From Pseudomonas sp. AL03 (GTDB taxonomy: Bacteria; Pseudomonadota; Gammaproteobacteria; Pseudomonadales; Pseudomonadaceae): a stretch of 64,000 nt of DNA. The notes below the pieces were generated by a model. The model worked only from the letters and a program-made list of their open reading frames with translations. It was not told the origin of the DNA and did not search any database. The position numbers were made by a program, and so were the translations under genes. Every line of letters begins with the position of its first letter. The first letter of the stretch is position 1. Shown here piece after piece: positions 19,924 to 30,926 of this stretch. The stretch lies in contig NZ_JASBRE010000001.1 of the NCBI RefSeq assembly GCF_029960815.1, positions 372,001 to 436,000 on the forward strand. Reading direction: 5' to 3'.

Positions 19924-21138
19924 ATGAAATTGCCGATTTACCTTGATTACTCTGCGACGACCCCAGTTGATCCACGTGTCGCGCAAAAGATGAGTGAATG
20001 CTTGCTGGTTGACGGAAACTTCGGTAACCCGGCGTCCCGTTCCCACGTGTTCGGCTGGAAAGCTGAAGAATCCGTCGAAAACGCTCGTCGTCAGGTCGCT
20101 GACCTGGTCAACGCCGACCCGCGTGAAATCGTCTGGACCTCCGGTGCCACCGAATCCGACAACCTGGCAATCAAGGGTGCGGCGCATTTCTATGCCACCA
20201 AAGGCAAACACCTGATCACCACCAAGATTGAGCACAAGGCTGTCCTCGACACCATGCGCCAACTGGAGCGTGAAGGCTTCGAAGTGACCTACCTCGAGCC
20301 GCGCACCGATGGTCTGGTCACGCCAGAGATGATCGAAGCTGCCCTGCGCGACGACACCATCCTGGTCTCGGTCATGCACGTGAACAACGAAATCGGCACC
20401 ATCAATGACATCGAGGCCATCGGCGAACTGACCCGCTCGAAGGGTATCCTGTTCCACGTCGACGCTGCTCAGTCCACCGGCAAGGTCGATATCGACCTGT
20501 CGAAGCTGAAAGTCGACATGATGTCGTTCTCTGCCCACAAAACCTACGGCCCTAAAGGCATCGGCGCACTGTACGTGAGCCGCAAGCCGCGTGTTCGCAT
20601 TGAAGCGACCATGCACGGTGGCGGTCACGAACGTGGCATGCGTTCCGGCACCCTGGCGACCCACCAGATCGTCGGCATGGGTGAGGCTTTCCGCGTAGCC
20701 AAGGAAGACATGGCTGCCGAGAACGTGCGTATCAAAGCCCTGAGCGACCGTTTCTTCAAACAGGTCGAAGGCCTGGAAGAGCTGTACATCAACGGCAGCA
20801 TGACCGCCCGCGTTCCGCACAACCTGAACCTGAGCTTCAACTACGTTGAAGGCGAGTCGCTGATCATGGCGCTCAAGGATCTGGCAGTTTCGTCCGGTTC
20901 GGCCTGCACCTCGGCATCGCTTGAGCCTTCGTATGTACTGCGCGCCCTGGGCCGCAACGACGAACTGGCCCATAGCTCGATTCGCTTCACCTTCGGCCGT
21001 TTCACCACCGAAGAAGAAATCGACTACGCCGCGCAGAAAGTCTGCGAGGCCGTTACCAAGCTGCGCACTCTGTCGCCGCTGTGGGACATGTACAAAGACG
21101 GTGTCGACATTTCGAAAATCGAGTGGGCGGCACACTGA
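19924..21138 (+). CDS. iscS: Cysteine desulfurase IscS
   Basis: A 404-residue PLP enzyme that removes sulphur from cysteine and hands the persulphide to IscU, tRNA thiolation enzymes and others. K206 in [12 protein letters not shown] binds PLP and C328 in the loop [17 protein letters not shown] carries the persulphide. Both positions equal those in E. coli IscS. The N-terminus is [19 protein letters not shown], and an AGGAG-like site precedes the ATG. Confidence 0.97.
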   Translation: MKLPIYLDYSATTPVDPRVAQKMSECLLVDGNFGNPASRSHVFGWKAEESVENARRQVADLVNADPREIVWTSGATESDNLAIKGAAHFYATKGKHLITTKIEHKAVLDTMRQLEREGFEVTYLEPRTDGLVTPEMIEAALRDDTILVSVMHVNNEIGTINDIEAIGELTRSKGILFHVDAAQSTGKVDIDLSKLKVDMMSFSAHKTYGPKGIGALYVSRKPRVRIEATMHGGGHERGMRSGTLATHQIVGMGEAFRVAKEDMAAENVRIKALSDRFFKQVEGLEELYINGSMTARVPHNLNLSFNYVEGESLIMALKDLAVSSGSACTSASLEPSYVLRALGRNDELAHSSIRFTFGRFTTEEEIDYAAQKVCEAVTKLRTLSPLWDMYKDGVDISKIEWAAH

Positions 21139-21222
21139 TTTCAAGTCGCCGCAAACCGGCCCTGCAGGATTTCGGATCGCAGGGCTTAAGAGCGACTCTC
21201 TGATGAGTGAGGATTAAGAATC

Positions 21223-21609
21223 ATGGCTTACAGCGAAAAGGTCATCGACCACTACGAGAACCCGCGCAACGTCGGCAAGATGGACGCGGAAGACCCTGAT
21301 GTCGGCACCGGCATGGTTGGTGCTCCAGCGTGTGGCGACGTGATGCGTCTGCAGATCAAGGTTAACGAGCAAGGCATCATCGAAGACGCCAAGTTCAAGA
21401 CCTACGGTTGCGGTTCGGCTATCGCCTCCAGCTCCCTGGCGACCGAGTGGATGAAAGGCAAGACTCTGGATGAAGCAGAGACCATCAAGAACACTCAGCT
21501 GGCCGAAGAACTGGCTTTGCCGCCAGTAAAAATTCACTGCTCCGTACTTGCTGAAGACGCTATCAAAGCGGCCGTTCGCGACTACAAGCAGAAGAAAGGC
21601 TTGATCTGA
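21223..21609 (+). CDS. iscU: Fe-S cluster scaffold protein IscU
   Basis: A 128-residue scaffold on which the 2Fe-2S cluster is built. Ligands C37, D39, C63 and C106 are in [22 protein letters not shown] and [11 protein letters not shown]. The HscA-binding LPPVK motif immediately precedes C106. An 84-base spacer after iscS contains a GGATTAAG-type SD. Confidence 0.97.
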   Translation: MAYSEKVIDHYENPRNVGKMDAEDPDVGTGMVGAPACGDVMRLQIKVNEQGIIEDAKFKTYGCGSAIASSSLATEWMKGKTLDEAETIKNTQLAEELALPPVKIHCSVLAEDAIKAAVRDYKQKKGLI

Positions 21610-21643
21610 CTTTCAAGATTTGGCGACGAGTAAGGAGTCCCCG

Positions 21644-21967
21644 ATGGCTATCAGCATGACAGAAGCGGCTGCTCAACACGTGCGACGCTCGCTCAACGGG
21701 CGCGGCAAAGGTGAAGGGATTCGTCTGGGTGTTCGCACCACAGGCTGTTCCGGCCTTGCCTACGTGCTGGAGTTTGTCGACGAGGTAGTTGCAGAGGATC
21801 AGGTGTTCGAAAGTCACGGCGAGAAAGTGATCATCGACCCGAAAAGCCTGGCCTACCTGGACGGCACCGAACTCGATTTCGTCAAGGAAGGGTTGAACGA
21901 AGGCTTCAAGTTCAACAACCCCAACGTACGCGGTGAATGTGGCTGCGGCGAAAGCTTCAATATCTGA
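21644..21967 (+). CDS. iscA: A-type Fe-S carrier IscA
   Basis: A 107-residue A-type carrier with the three ligands C35 (TTGCSGLAY), C99 and C101 ([11 protein letters not shown]). The ATG at 21644 ([13 protein letters not shown]) is preceded by AAGGAG and gives the exact family length. A TTG-initiated extension upstream lacks conserved sequence. Confidence 0.96.
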   Translation: MAISMTEAAAQHVRRSLNGRGKGEGIRLGVRTTGCSGLAYVLEFVDEVVAEDQVFESHGEKVIIDPKSLAYLDGTELDFVKEGLNEGFKFNNPNVRGECGCGESFNI

Positions 21968-21975
21968 GGCTACTC

Positions 21976-22497
21976 GTGGGTACTCCTTGTCATTTCGCTT
22001 TATTTGAGCTGCAACCGAGCTTCGATCTGGATCTCGACCAGCTGGCTACGCGCTACCGTGAGTTGGCGCGCAGCGTTCATCCTGACCGTTTTGCAGACGC
22101 TTCCGAGCGAGAGCAACGGCTGGCGCTAGAGCAATCCGCGAGCCTCAATGAGGCCTACCAGACGCTCAAAAATCCTCCCAGGCGCGCGCGATATCTGCTC
22201 GCTCTGGGTGGTCACGAGCTGCCGCTGGAGGTCACGGTGCATGATCCGGAATTTCTTCTGCAGCAGATGGAGCTGCGTGAAGAGCTCGAAGACCTGCAAG
22301 ACAGCGCCGACCTGGCGGGTATTGCCGTGTTCAAGCGCCGCCTGAAGACGGCACAGGATGAACTGAACCAAAGCTTCGCAGCCTGTTGGAATAATGCAGC
22401 GCAACGCGAACAGGCCGAACGCCTGATGCGACGCATGCAGTTCCTCGACAAGCTCACCTACGAAGTGCGCCAGTTAGAAGAGCGCCTCGACGATTAA
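21976..22497 (+). CDS. hscB: Fe-S assembly co-chaperone HscB (J protein)
   Basis: A 173-residue type III J protein. The J domain has HPD at residues 35-37 ([12 protein letters not shown]) and is followed by a helical IscU-binding domain. It stimulates the ATPase of HscA and delivers IscU. The start is GTG at 21976, which gives the normal family length; no ATG fits. Confidence 0.95.
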   Translation: MGTPCHFALFELQPSFDLDLDQLATRYRELARSVHPDRFADASEREQRLALEQSASLNEAYQTLKNPPRRARYLLALGGHELPLEVTVHDPEFLLQQMELREELEDLQDSADLAGIAVFKRRLKTAQDELNQSFAACWNNAAQREQAERLMRRMQFLDKLTYEVRQLEERLDD

Positions 22498-22548
22498 CCC
22501 AGTGCCGCTCCGGTCGCACGCCTGATATACAGATAAGTCCTGATAACG

Positions 22549-24411
22549 ATGGCCCTACTGCAGATCGCCGAACCCGGCCAAAGTCCTCAACCGCACCAGC
22601 GTCGTCTGGCTGTCGGTATCGACTTGGGCACTACCAATTCGCTGGTCGCTGCATTGCGCAGTGGTCTTTCCGAGCCTTTGCCCGACGCTGACGGGCAGGT
22701 CATCCTGCCGTCTGCCGTGCGCTACCACGCCGATCGTGTCGAGGTCGGCGAGTCGGCCAAACTGGCTGCCGCCTCCGATCCTTTGAACACCGTGCTGTCG
22801 GTCAAACGCTTGATGGGTCGTGGTCTGTCCGACGTCAAGCAATTGGGCGATCAACTGCCGTACCGCTTTGTCGGCGGCGAGTCGCACATGCCGTTCATCG
22901 ACACCATTCAGGGTCCGAAAAGCCCCGTCGAAGTCTCTGCCGATATCCTCAAGGTGTTGCGTCAGCGCGCCGAGGCCACGTTGGGCGGCGAACTGGTTGG
23001 CGCGGTGATCACGGTTCCGGCCTATTTCGATGACGCTCAGCGTCAAGCCACCAAGGATGCGGCCAAGCTGGCCGGTCTGAACGTGCTGCGTTTGCTTAAT
23101 GAGCCGACTGCTGCCGCTGTGGCTTACGGTCTGGACCAGCATGCCGAAGGCCTGGTTGCTATTTATGACCTGGGTGGCGGCACCTTTGATATTTCGATTC
23201 TGCGCCTGACCGGCGGTGTGTTTGAGGTGTTGGCTACCGGCGGCGACAGCGCTCTGGGCGGCGATGACTTCGATCACGCAATCGCTGGCTGGATCATCGA
23301 AAGCGCCGGTTTGTCGGCCGACCTCGATCCGGGTGTACAACGCAATCTGCTGCAAACGGCCTGTGCAGCCAAAGAATCCCTGACCAATGCTGCGGCTGTT
23401 GAAGTCGCTTATGGCGACTGGAAGGCCGAGCTGACTCGTGAGGTCTTCAATGCGCTGATCGAGCCGATGGTTGCTCGCAGCCTGAAAGCCTGCCGCCGCG
23501 CTGTGCGTGATTCCGGTATCGAGCTGGACGACGTTCACGCGGTGGTCATGGTTGGCGGTTCGACTCGTGTGCCTCGCGTTCGCGAAGCCGTGGCTGAAGC
23601 CTTCGGTCGCGAGCCACTGACCGAAATCGATCCGGATCAAGTGGTGGCCATTGGTGCTGCGATCCAGGCCGATACGCTGGCTGGCAACAAGCGTGACGGC
23701 GGCGAGCTGCTGTTGCTTGACGTGATTCCGTTGTCCCTGGGGTTGGAAACCATGGGCGGCCTGATGGAGAAGGTGATTCCACGCAACACCACCATCCCCG
23801 TCGCCCGCGGTCAGGACTTCACGACTTACAAAGATGGCCAGTCGGCCATGGCGATCCATGTGTTGCAGGGCGAGCGCGAGCTGATCAGTGACTGCCGCTC
23901 CCTGGCACGCTTCGAATTGCGCGGTATTCCGGCGATGGTGGCGGGCGCGGCGAAGATTCGCGTGACCTTTCAGGTCGATGCCGACGGTCTGCTCAGTGTT
24001 TCTGCCCGCGAGCTGGGTTCGGGCGTTGAGGCCAGTATCCAGGTCAAGCCGTCCTACGGCCTGACCGACGGCGAAATCGCCAAAATGCTCAAGGATTCGT
24101 TCCAGCACGCCAGCGACGACAAAGTTGCCCGTGTTCTGCGTGAGCAGCAAGTCGATGCCCAGCGCCTGATCGAGGCGGTGCAAGGCGCCCTCGATGTCGA
24201 CGGCGAACGCCTGCTCGACGCTGAAGAGCGCAGGGTTATCGAGTTGCAGATGCAGGAACTGACCGAACTGATGAAAGGTACCGATGGTTACGCCATCGAG
24301 CAGCAGACCAAGCGTCTGTCGCAAGTGACCGATGCCTTTGCTGCCCGCCGCCTGGACTCGACGGTGAAAGCCGCGCTGGCGGGGCGCAACCTGAATGAGA
24401 TTGAGGAATAA
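22549..24411 (+). CDS. hscA: Fe-S assembly chaperone HscA (Hsp70 family)
   Basis: A 620-residue specialised Hsp70 that helps pass clusters from IscU to acceptor proteins. Nucleotide-binding motifs are [12 protein letters not shown] near residue 25, [26 protein letters not shown] and [17 protein letters not shown]. The substrate-binding domain begins near [18 protein letters not shown]. Its length agrees with E. coli HscA. Confidence 0.96.
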   Translation: MALLQIAEPGQSPQPHQRRLAVGIDLGTTNSLVAALRSGLSEPLPDADGQVILPSAVRYHADRVEVGESAKLAAASDPLNTVLSVKRLMGRGLSDVKQLGDQLPYRFVGGESHMPFIDTIQGPKSPVEVSADILKVLRQRAEATLGGELVGAVITVPAYFDDAQRQATKDAAKLAGLNVLRLLNEPTAAAVAYGLDQHAEGLVAIYDLGGGTFDISILRLTGGVFEVLATGGDSALGGDDFDHAIAGWIIESAGLSADLDPGVQRNLLQTACAAKESLTNAAAVEVAYGDWKAELTREVFNALIEPMVARSLKACRRAVRDSGIELDDVHAVVMVGGSTRVPRVREAVAEAFGREPLTEIDPDQVVAIGAAIQADTLAGNKRDGGELLLLDVIPLSLGLETMGGLMEKVIPRNTTIPVARGQDFTTYKDGQSAMAIHVLQGERELISDCRSLARFELRGIPAMVAGAAKIRVTFQVDADGLLSVSARELGSGVEASIQVKPSYGLTDGEIAKMLKDSFQHASDDKVARVLREQQVDAQRLIEAVQGALDVDGERLLDAEERRVIELQMQELTELMKGTDGYAIEQQTKRLSQVTDAFAARRLDSTVKAALAGRNLNEIEE

Positions 24412-24413
24412 CG

Positions 24414-24755
24414 ATGCCGCAGGTCATTTTTCTGCCACACGATAAGTTTTGCCCGGACGGCATGGTTGTGGAAGCTGAGCCCGGTACCTCCATTCTCGAA
24501 CTGGCCCATGAACACCATATCGAGATGGAGAGTGCCTGCGGCGGCGTCTGCGCCTGCACCACCTGCCACTGCATCATCCGCGAAGGTTTTGACTCGCTGG
24601 AAGAGGCCGATGAGCTGGAAGAAGACTTTCTTGATCGGGCCTGGGGTCTGGAGGCGCAATCGCGTCTAGGCTGTCAGGCGGTCGTCGGGACTGAAGACCT
24701 GACCGTCGAAATTCCGAAATACTCGCTCAACCATGCGGCCGAAGCGGCGCACTGA
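24414..24755 (+). CDS. fdx: Isc-type 2Fe-2S ferredoxin
   Basis: A 113-residue adrenodoxin-type ferredoxin that supplies electrons for cluster assembly. Ligands are C42, C48, C51 and C87 (CGGVCACTTCHCII and SRLGCQAVV), with the extra non-ligand C46 also present as in E. coli Fdx. It begins two bases after the hscA stop. Confidence 0.96.
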   Translation: MPQVIFLPHDKFCPDGMVVEAEPGTSILELAHEHHIEMESACGGVCACTTCHCIIREGFDSLEEADELEEDFLDRAWGLEAQSRLGCQAVVGTEDLTVEIPKYSLNHAAEAAH

Positions 24756-24769
24756 TTCAAGGAACTGAC

Positions 24770-24970
24770 ATGAGTCTGAAATGGGTTGATGTGCTGGAAA
24801 TCGCGATCCAGCTGGCTGAATCCAAGCCGGATACGGACCCGCGTTACGTGAACTTCGTCGATTTGCACAAATGGGTGCTGGCATTGCCGGAGTTCAGCGA
24901 TGATCCGACCCGCGGTGGCGAGAAGGTGCTTGAAGCCATTCAGGCCGCCTGGATCGAAGAAGCAGACTGA
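24770..24970 (+). CDS. iscX: Fe-S assembly accessory protein IscX
   Basis: A 66-residue acidic protein that binds IscS and modulates its activity; iron binding has been proposed. Recognised by SLKWVDVLEIAIQLAE, DTDPRYVNFVDLHKWVLAL and the C-terminal EAIQAAWIEEAD. It is the last gene of the isc operon. Confidence 0.95.
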   Translation: MSLKWVDVLEIAIQLAESKPDTDPRYVNFVDLHKWVLALPEFSDDPTRGGEKVLEAIQAAWIEEAD

Positions 24971-24988
24971 GTCTACGCCGTACGCAGT

Positions 24989-25026
24989 TAGGCAATACCA
25001 AAGAACCCGCGTATAATTCGCGGGTT
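24989..25026 (+). promoter_or_regulatory. ndk promoter nested in a terminator-like hairpin
   Basis: A perfect 8-bp stem AACCCGCG (25004-25011) / CGCGGGTT (25019-25026) has the loop TATAATT and is followed by TAATTTTT, so it resembles the isc operon terminator. The loop is also a consensus -10 box, TATAAT (25012-25017), with TAGGCA 17 bases upstream (24989-24994). It therefore probably serves as both isc terminator and ndk promoter. Confidence 0.6.
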
Positions 25027-25062
25027 TAATTTTTCACAAATTACCGTTTCTGGAGTTACACC

Positions 25063-25488
25063 ATGGCTGTTCAACGTACTTTCTCCATCATCAAGCCTGA
25101 CGCTGTTGCAAAAAACGTTATCGGCGAGATCACCACTCGTTTTGAAAAAGCTGGCCTGCGCGTTGTAGCTTCGAAACTGAAGCAACTGTCCAAAGCCGAA
25201 GCTGAAGGCTTCTACGCTGAGCACAGCGCTCGTGGTTTCTTCGGCGACCTGGTTGCTTTCATGATCTCCGGCCCGGTTGTTGTTCAGGTTCTGGAAGGCG
25301 AAAACGCTATCGCTCTGAACCGTGAGCTGATGGGCGCTACTAACCCTAAAGAAGCTGCTGCCGGCACCATCCGCGCTGACTTCGCTGATTCCATCGACGC
25401 CAACGCTGTGCACGGTTCGGACTCCGAAGCTGCTGCTGCTCGCGAAATCTCGTACTTCTTCGCCGCTACTGAAGTAACCACTCGCTAA
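25063..25488 (+). CDS. ndk: Nucleoside diphosphate kinase
   Basis: A 141-residue enzyme that equalises nucleoside triphosphate pools by transferring the gamma phosphate through a phosphohistidine. The catalytic H117 is in [10 protein letters not shown]. The N-terminus [18 protein letters not shown] is standard. Codon use is strongly biased to the most common codons (GCT, GAA, GTT), as in highly expressed genes. TGGAG precedes the ATG. Confidence 0.97.
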   Translation: MAVQRTFSIIKPDAVAKNVIGEITTRFEKAGLRVVASKLKQLSKAEAEGFYAEHSARGFFGDLVAFMISGPVVVQVLEGENAIALNRELMGATNPKEAAAGTIRADFADSIDANAVHGSDSEAAAAREISYFFAATEVTTR

Positions 25489-25516
25489 GCATTGGCTTAA
25501 GAGTGAAGGTGAATCC

Positions 25517-26665
25517 ATGACTACATCGACTGTAAAAACCAACCTGCTGGGTCTGACTCAGCTGGAAATGGAAAAATTCTTCGACTCAATCGGGGAGAAG
25601 CGTTTCCGTGCCGGTCAGGTAATGAAATGGATTCACCACCTTGGCGTCGATGATTTCGACGCCATGACGAACGTCAGCAAAGCCTTGCGCGACAAGCTCA
25701 AGGCCATTGCTGAAGTCCGCGGCCCCGAAGTGGTCAGCGAGGACATCTCCACCGACGGCACCCGTAAGTGGGTGGTGCGCGTGGCGTCCGGTAGCTGCGT
25801 CGAGACCGTGTACATTCCCCAGGGCAAGCGCGGCACTTTGTGCGTTTCGTCCCAGGCAGGCTGTGCCCTGGATTGCAGTTTCTGCTCCACCGGCAAGCAA
25901 GGTTTCAACAGCAACCTCACCGCCGCCGAAGTCATCGGTCAGGTGTGGATTGCCAATAAATCGTTCGGCAGCATCCCGGCGACCGCCGACCGTGCCATCA
26001 CCAACGTGGTGATGATGGGCATGGGTGAGCCGCTGCTGAACTTCGACAACGTCGTGGCCGCCATGCATCTGATGATGGATGACCTGGGCTACGGGATCTC
26101 CAAGCGCCGCGTAACCCTGTCTACATCGGGTGTGGTGCCGATGATCGATGAGCTGTCCAAGCACATCGACGTCTCCCTGGCGTTGTCCCTGCACGCACCG
26201 AACGACGCATTGCGTAACCAATTGGTACCGATCAACAAGAAGTATCCGCTTAAGATGCTGCTCGAGTCGTGCCAGCGCTACATGTCGTCCTTGGGCGAGA
26301 AGCGCGTGCTGACCATTGAGTACACGTTGCTCAAGGACATCAACGACAAGACTGAGCACGCGGTCGAAATGATCGAGTTGCTCAAGAACATCCCGTGCAA
26401 GATCAACCTGATTCCGTTCAACCCGTTCCCGCATTCCGGTTACGAGCGCCCGAGCAACAACGCGATTCGCCGTTTCCAGGATCAGCTTCACCATGCCGGC
26501 TTCAATGTCACCGTACGCACCACCCGCGGTGAAGACATCGATGCCGCGTGTGGCCAATTGGTAGGGCAGGTGCTGGATCGCACCCGTCGCAGCGAACGTT
26601 ATATCGCCGTGCGCGAGTTAAGCGCCGAAAACGATATCGCGCAGAACGCTGCGAACAATAATTAA
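25517..26665 (+). CDS. rlmN: Dual-specificity 23S rRNA (A2503)/tRNA (A37) C2-methyltransferase
   Basis: A 382-residue radical SAM enzyme. The 4Fe-4S ligands are C116, C120 and C123 in [30 protein letters not shown] binds SAM, and a C-terminal Cys (in DAACGQL) fits the methyl-carrying Cys of the family. It methylates A2503 of 23S rRNA and A37 of some tRNAs. It lies 28 bases after ndk. Confidence 0.95.
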   Translation: MTTSTVKTNLLGLTQLEMEKFFDSIGEKRFRAGQVMKWIHHLGVDDFDAMTNVSKALRDKLKAIAEVRGPEVVSEDISTDGTRKWVVRVASGSCVETVYIPQGKRGTLCVSSQAGCALDCSFCSTGKQGFNSNLTAAEVIGQVWIANKSFGSIPATADRAITNVVMMGMGEPLLNFDNVVAAMHLMMDDLGYGISKRRVTLSTSGVVPMIDELSKHIDVSLALSLHAPNDALRNQLVPINKKYPLKMLLESCQRYMSSLGEKRVLTIEYTLLKDINDKTEHAVEMIELLKNIPCKINLIPFNPFPHSGYERPSNNAIRRFQDQLHHAGFNVTVRTTRGEDIDAACGQLVGQVLDRTRRSERYIAVRELSAENDIAQNAANNN

Positions 26666-26677
26666 GAGAGGATCTCT

Positions 26678-27436
26678 ATGTCCCTGCGCTTCGCGCTGCT
26701 GTTGCTGTTGGCCAGCCTGTGTGCTGGCTGTGTCCTGTCGGGCGATTTCAACCCGATGAAGACCAGCAAGGGTCGCGATGAAGCGCGTGCCGCCTATGTA
26801 CAGCTGGGCCTGGGCTACTTGCAACAAGGCATGACCGAACGGGCGAAAGTACCGTTGAAGAAAGCGTTGGATCTGAATGACTCGGATCCAGACGCCAACG
26901 CTGCGCTGGGTCTGGTGTTTCAAGCCGAGATGGAGCCGGAGCTGGCGGACGAGCATTTTCGCAAGGCGCTGGCTTCGCGCCCCAACGATGCGCGAATCCT
27001 GAACAACTACGGAAGTTTCCTTTTCGAAGAGAAACGGTACAAAGAGGCGTACGAGCGCTTTGAACAGGCTGCCGCCGATACCATGTATCCCGAGCGTTCG
27101 CGGGTGTTCGAGAACCTCGGCATGACCGCTTCGAAGCTGGGCCAGCGGGATCTGGCGCAGCAGCAGCTGGAAAAAGCCCTGCGTTTGAATCGCCAACAGC
27201 CACGTGCATTGCTGGAAATGGCTGAGTTGTCTTACGAAGACAGGCATTATGTGCCCGCGCGTGACTATTACGATCGTTTTAGCCTGCTCACCGAGCAAAA
27301 TGCACGTAGTCTATTGCTCGGCGTTCGGCTGGCAAAAGTGTTTGAAGATCGCGACAAGGCCGCCAGTTTTGGCCTGCAACTAAAACGACTCTATCCCGGT
27401 ACGCCGGAATATCAGCAATACCTGTCGGAGCAATGA
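26678..27436 (+). CDS. pilW: Type IV pilus biogenesis/stability lipoprotein PilW (PilF)
   Basis: A 252-residue TPR lipoprotein. The lipobox LCAGC places the acylated Cys at residue 18. About six TPR helices follow (AYVQLGLGYLQQGM, NAALGLVFQAEM, RILNNYGSFLFEEKRYKEA). In Pseudomonas the PilF/PilW lipoprotein localises and assembles the PilQ secretin in the outer membrane. Its end overlaps the next gene by four bases. Confidence 0.92.
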   Translation: MSLRFALLLLLASLCAGCVLSGDFNPMKTSKGRDEARAAYVQLGLGYLQQGMTERAKVPLKKALDLNDSDPDANAALGLVFQAEMEPELADEHFRKALASRPNDARILNNYGSFLFEEKRYKEAYERFEQAAADTMYPERSRVFENLGMTASKLGQRDLAQQQLEKALRLNRQQPRALLEMAELSYEDRHYVPARDYYDRFSLLTEQNARSLLLGVRLAKVFEDRDKAASFGLQLKRLYPGTPEYQQYLSEQ

Positions 27437-28458
27437 TGAAAGCGGCGCATCCCGAAGTTGTAGCAGCGAATCGCGTTAACCCCGGTGAGACCTTGCGCCA
27501 GGCCCGCGAAAGCAATGGCTGGTCGCTGGCTGAAGTGGCCCTCAAGCTCAACCTCACCGTCAATTCCCTGAGCAATCTGGAAACCGGCGCTTTCGACAAG
27601 CTGCCTGGGCATACTTTTGCTCGCGGTTATATTCGCGCCTACGCGAAATTGCTGGGCATGGATCAAACCGTACTGGTCCAGCAGTTCGACCAATCCACCG
27701 GCACCGACTCCCAGGGCAGCAACGTTCATAGCCTGGGACGTATCGAAGAGCCGGTTCGGGTTTCCCACACCATTTTGCGAATTGTCAGTCTGCTGTTGCT
27801 GCTGGCTGTGATCGGCGGTGGATTTGTCTGGTGGCAGGATCAAACCTCGTTGCGCACCAAGGAAGTGACGAGCCTGAGCCCGGAGCACGTTGAAGTCGAA
27901 GGTGCTGACGGCACCACCCAGATCCATCCGCTGGACGAGCCGGAAGACCAGGCTGTCGCGGAAGGTCAGGCGGACGGCACAACCGATCTCGCACTGCCGC
28001 AAGCCGAAACGTCCGATGAGGCTCCGGCTGTTGCTGAAGCAGTAGTTCCGGCTGCACCGGCGACTCCCGCGCCCGCAGCACCGACGCACAGCGCTGCGTC
28101 GGTTGTCGCGACGCCGGTAGCGCCTGCTCCGACTGCTCCTGTTGTATCGGCCCCGCCTGCGTCCGCTTCGGTCACGCCAACCATCCCCGCTCCAGCAGCG
28201 GCTGCACCGGTTTCCGGCCAGGGGCAGGTTCAACTGCAATTCACCGCCGATTGCTGGACGCAAGTGACCGACGGCAGCGGCAAAGTATTGTTGAGCGGTC
28301 TCAAGCGTAAAGGCGAAAATGTTTCTGTCAGCGGCAAACCACCCTTTTCTGTGCGTCTGGGCTTCGCCCGTGGCGCGCAGGTCAACTACAACGGGCAGGT
28401 GGTTGATATCGCTCCGTTCACCAGTGGCGAGACTGCTCGCCTGAAGTTGGGTCAATAA
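27433..28458 (+). CDS. rodZ: RodZ-like cytoskeletal/HTH membrane protein
   Basis: A 341-residue protein with RodZ architecture: a cytoplasmic Xre-type HTH (about 16-85, PGETLRQARESNGWSLAEVA), one transmembrane helix (about 113-134, ILRIVSLLLLLAVIGGGFVW), a long low-complexity Ala/Pro-rich periplasmic linker (about 195-260), and a C-terminal DUF4115 domain (VQLQFTADCWTQVTDGSGK). RodZ links MreB to the envelope and sets rod shape. The ATGATG start overlaps the pilW stop; either ATG may be used. Confidence 0.88.
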   Translation: MMKAAHPEVVAANRVNPGETLRQARESNGWSLAEVALKLNLTVNSLSNLETGAFDKLPGHTFARGYIRAYAKLLGMDQTVLVQQFDQSTGTDSQGSNVHSLGRIEEPVRVSHTILRIVSLLLLLAVIGGGFVWWQDQTSLRTKEVTSLSPEHVEVEGADGTTQIHPLDEPEDQAVAEGQADGTTDLALPQAETSDEAPAVAEAVVPAAPATPAPAAPTHSAASVVATPVAPAPTAPVVSAPPASASVTPTIPAPAAAAPVSGQGQVQLQFTADCWTQVTDGSGKVLLSGLKRKGENVSVSGKPPFSVRLGFARGAQVNYNGQVVDIAPFTSGETARLKLGQ

Positions 28459-28461
28459 GTC

Positions 28462-29571
28462 ATGCACGGCGAATCTCCAATCAAACGTCGCGAATCGCGC
28501 AAGATTTGGGTCGGTAACGTGCCTGTTGGCGGCGATGCGCCTATCGCTGTGCAGAGCATGACCAACAGCGACACCAATGACGTAGCCGCCACCGTTGCCC
28601 AGATCAATCGTCTGGAAGCCGCTGGCGTCGATATCGTGCGCATTTCCGTGCCGGACATGGACGCCGCCGAAGCCTTCGGCAAGATCAAGCAACTGGTCAA
28701 GGTTCCACTGGTTGCCGACATTCACTTCGACTACAAAATCGCGCTGCGCGTCGCCGAACTGGGCGTTGACTGCCTGCGGATCAACCCGGGCAATATCGGT
28801 CGCGAAGACCGCGTGCGTGCAGTAGTCGATGCCGCCCGTGATCGCGGGATTCCGATTCGCATTGGTGTGAACGCCGGTTCCCTGGAAAAAGACCTGCAAA
28901 AGAAATACGGCGAGCCGACCCCGGCGGCGCTGGTTGAATCCGCCCTGCGTCACGTCGAGCACCTTGAACGCCTGAATTTTCAGGACTTCAAGGTCAGCGT
29001 CAAAGCCTCCGATGTGTTCATGGCCGTCGCCGCTTATCGTTTGCTGGCCAAGGAAATCGTCCAGCCGCTGCACCTGGGCATCACCGAAGCCGGTGGTTTG
29101 CGTTCAGGCACGGTGAAATCCGCCGTGGGCCTCGGTATGCTGCTCGCCGAAGGGATTGGCGATACTATTCGCATCTCGTTGGCGGCCGACCCGGTCGAGG
29201 AAGTGAAAGTCGGCTACGACATTCTCAAATCCCTGCACCTGCGTTCCCGTGGCATCAACTTCATCGCCTGCCCGAGCTGCTCGCGGCAGAACTTCGATGT
29301 GGTCAAAACCATGAACGAGCTGGAAGGGCGCCTTGAAGACCTGCTGGTGCCGCTGGATGTCGCGGTGATCGGTTGCGTGGTCAACGGGCCAGGCGAAGCC
29401 AAGGAAGCCCATATTGGCTTGACCGGCGGCACGCCAAACTTGATTTATATCGACGGCAAGCCGTCGCAGAAACTGACGAATGACAATCTGGTGGATGAGC
29501 TTGAACGCTTGATCCGTCAGAAAGCGGCCGAAAAGGTCGAAGCCGACGCAGCTGTAATCGCTCGCGGCTGA
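28462..29571 (+). CDS. ispG: 4-hydroxy-3-methylbut-2-en-1-yl diphosphate synthase (flavodoxin)
   Basis: A 369-residue enzyme of the MEP isoprenoid pathway that converts MEcPP to HMBPP using a 4Fe-4S cluster. Cluster ligands are the Cys of [10 protein letters not shown] and GCVVNGPGE near the C-terminus. The N-terminal TIM barrel contains [19 protein letters not shown] and LRINPGNIG. It needs Fe-S assembly, and the isc genes lie close by. It starts three bases after the rodZ stop. Confidence 0.96.
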   Translation: MHGESPIKRRESRKIWVGNVPVGGDAPIAVQSMTNSDTNDVAATVAQINRLEAAGVDIVRISVPDMDAAEAFGKIKQLVKVPLVADIHFDYKIALRVAELGVDCLRINPGNIGREDRVRAVVDAARDRGIPIRIGVNAGSLEKDLQKKYGEPTPAALVESALRHVEHLERLNFQDFKVSVKASDVFMAVAAYRLLAKEIVQPLHLGITEAGGLRSGTVKSAVGLGMLLAEGIGDTIRISLAADPVEEVKVGYDILKSLHLRSRGINFIACPSCSRQNFDVVKTMNELEGRLEDLLVPLDVAVIGCVVNGPGEAKEAHIGLTGGTPNLIYIDGKPSQKLTNDNLVDELERLIRQKAAEKVEADAAVIARG

Positions 29572-29594
29572 TCGAACGAATTTAAGGATTTTAA

Positions 29595-30884
29595 GTGAGC
29601 AAGTCTCTGCAAGCCATTCGTGGCATGAACGACATCCTGCCCGAACAGACTCCCCTGTGGCGTCATTTCGAGGGCACTGTCTCGCGTTTGCTGGATAACT
29701 ACGGTTACAAGCAGATCCGCATGCCGATCGTCGAGTTCACCGAGCTGTTCAAGCGCTCCATCGGTGAAGTGACCGACATCGTCGAAAAAGAGATGTACAC
29801 CTTCGACGACCGCAACGGCGATTCCCTGACCCTGCGCCCTGAAGGCACGGCGGCCTGCGTGCGTGCGGTGCTTGAGCACGGCATCACCGGCGGTGGCCAG
29901 GTGCAGAAACTCTGGTACATCGGCCCGATGTTCCGCCACGAACGTCCGCAGAAAGGCCGTTATCGCCAGTTCCACCAGATCGGTTGCGAAGTCTTCAACC
30001 TCGACGGTCCGGACATCGATGCTGAGTTGATCGTACTGACCTGGCGCCTGTGGGGCGAGCTGGGCATCCGTGATGCGGTCAAGCTCGAGCTCAATAGCCT
30101 GGGCACCGCCGAGTCCCGTGGTCGTTATCGTGAAGCGCTGGTCGAGTTCCTCTCGGCTCGCCTGGACAAGCTGGACGAAGACAGCCAGCGCCGTCTGAAG
30201 ACCAACCCATTGCGGGTTCTGGATACCAAGAACGCTGACACTCAAGCCGTGCTGGTCGACGCGCCGAAAATGGCCGACTACCTCGACGAAGAGTCTCGTG
30301 TGCACTTCGAGGGCCTCAAGGCTCGCCTGGACACCGCCGGCATTCCTTACGTGATCAACCCGAAGCTGGTACGCGGGCTGGATTACTACAGCAAGACCGT
30401 TTTCGAATGGGTCACCGACCAGTTGGGCGCTCAAGGCACTGTGTGTGCCGGTGGTCGTTACGATGGTCTGGTGGAGCAGATGGGCGGCAAACCGACCCCT
30501 GGCGTTGGTTTCGCCATGGGTATCGAGCGCCTGGTGCTGCTGCTTGAAACCCTGGAGCAGATCCCGGAAGAAATCTCCCGTCAGGTCGACGTCTATCTCT
30601 GCGCCTTCGGCGAAGCCGCCGAGCTGGCCGGTCTGGCGCTGAGCGAACGTGTTCGTGATCAATTGCCCAACCTGCGCCTGCAAGTGAATGCCGGCGCCGG
30701 CAGCTTCAAAAGCCAGTTCAAGAAGGCCGACAAGAGCGGTGCGCTGTACGCGCTGATCCTCGGTGACGACGAAATGGCCCAGCAAGTGGTAGGTTTCAAA
30801 CCCCTGCGTGGCCAGGGCGAACAACAAAGCATTGCCTGGGATGCGCTTGCTGCACACCTGGCCACCTGCGTCGTGCAGGGTTGA
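29595..30884 (+). CDS. hisS: Histidyl-tRNA synthetase
   Basis: A 429-residue class II synthetase. Motif 1 is in the N-terminal [16 protein letters not shown] region. Motif 2 is [21 protein letters not shown]. The histidine-binding motif [15 protein letters not shown] and motif 3 [16 protein letters not shown] follow. The C-terminal anticodon domain begins near [10 protein letters not shown]. The start is GTG at 29595, with AAGGA upstream. Confidence 0.96.
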   Translation: MSKSLQAIRGMNDILPEQTPLWRHFEGTVSRLLDNYGYKQIRMPIVEFTELFKRSIGEVTDIVEKEMYTFDDRNGDSLTLRPEGTAACVRAVLEHGITGGGQVQKLWYIGPMFRHERPQKGRYRQFHQIGCEVFNLDGPDIDAELIVLTWRLWGELGIRDAVKLELNSLGTAESRGRYREALVEFLSARLDKLDEDSQRRLKTNPLRVLDTKNADTQAVLVDAPKMADYLDEESRVHFEGLKARLDTAGIPYVINPKLVRGLDYYSKTVFEWVTDQLGAQGTVCAGGRYDGLVEQMGGKPTPGVGFAMGIERLVLLLETLEQIPEEISRQVDVYLCAFGEAAELAGLALSERVRDQLPNLRLQVNAGAGSFKSQFKKADKSGALYALILGDDEMAQQVVGFKPLRGQGEQQSIAWDALAAHLATCVVQG

Positions 30885-30926
30885 AGCTGTCATAAACAGC
30901 CGATTTAGCGATTAAGGAGTATTGGG

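Noticed and set aside
22555..24324. A 589-codon open frame antisense to hscA, and similar long antisense frames over der, guaA, ispG and guaB
   Set aside because: All lie fully inside well-supported genes, have no SD or family resemblance, and arise from the same codon-bias effect.
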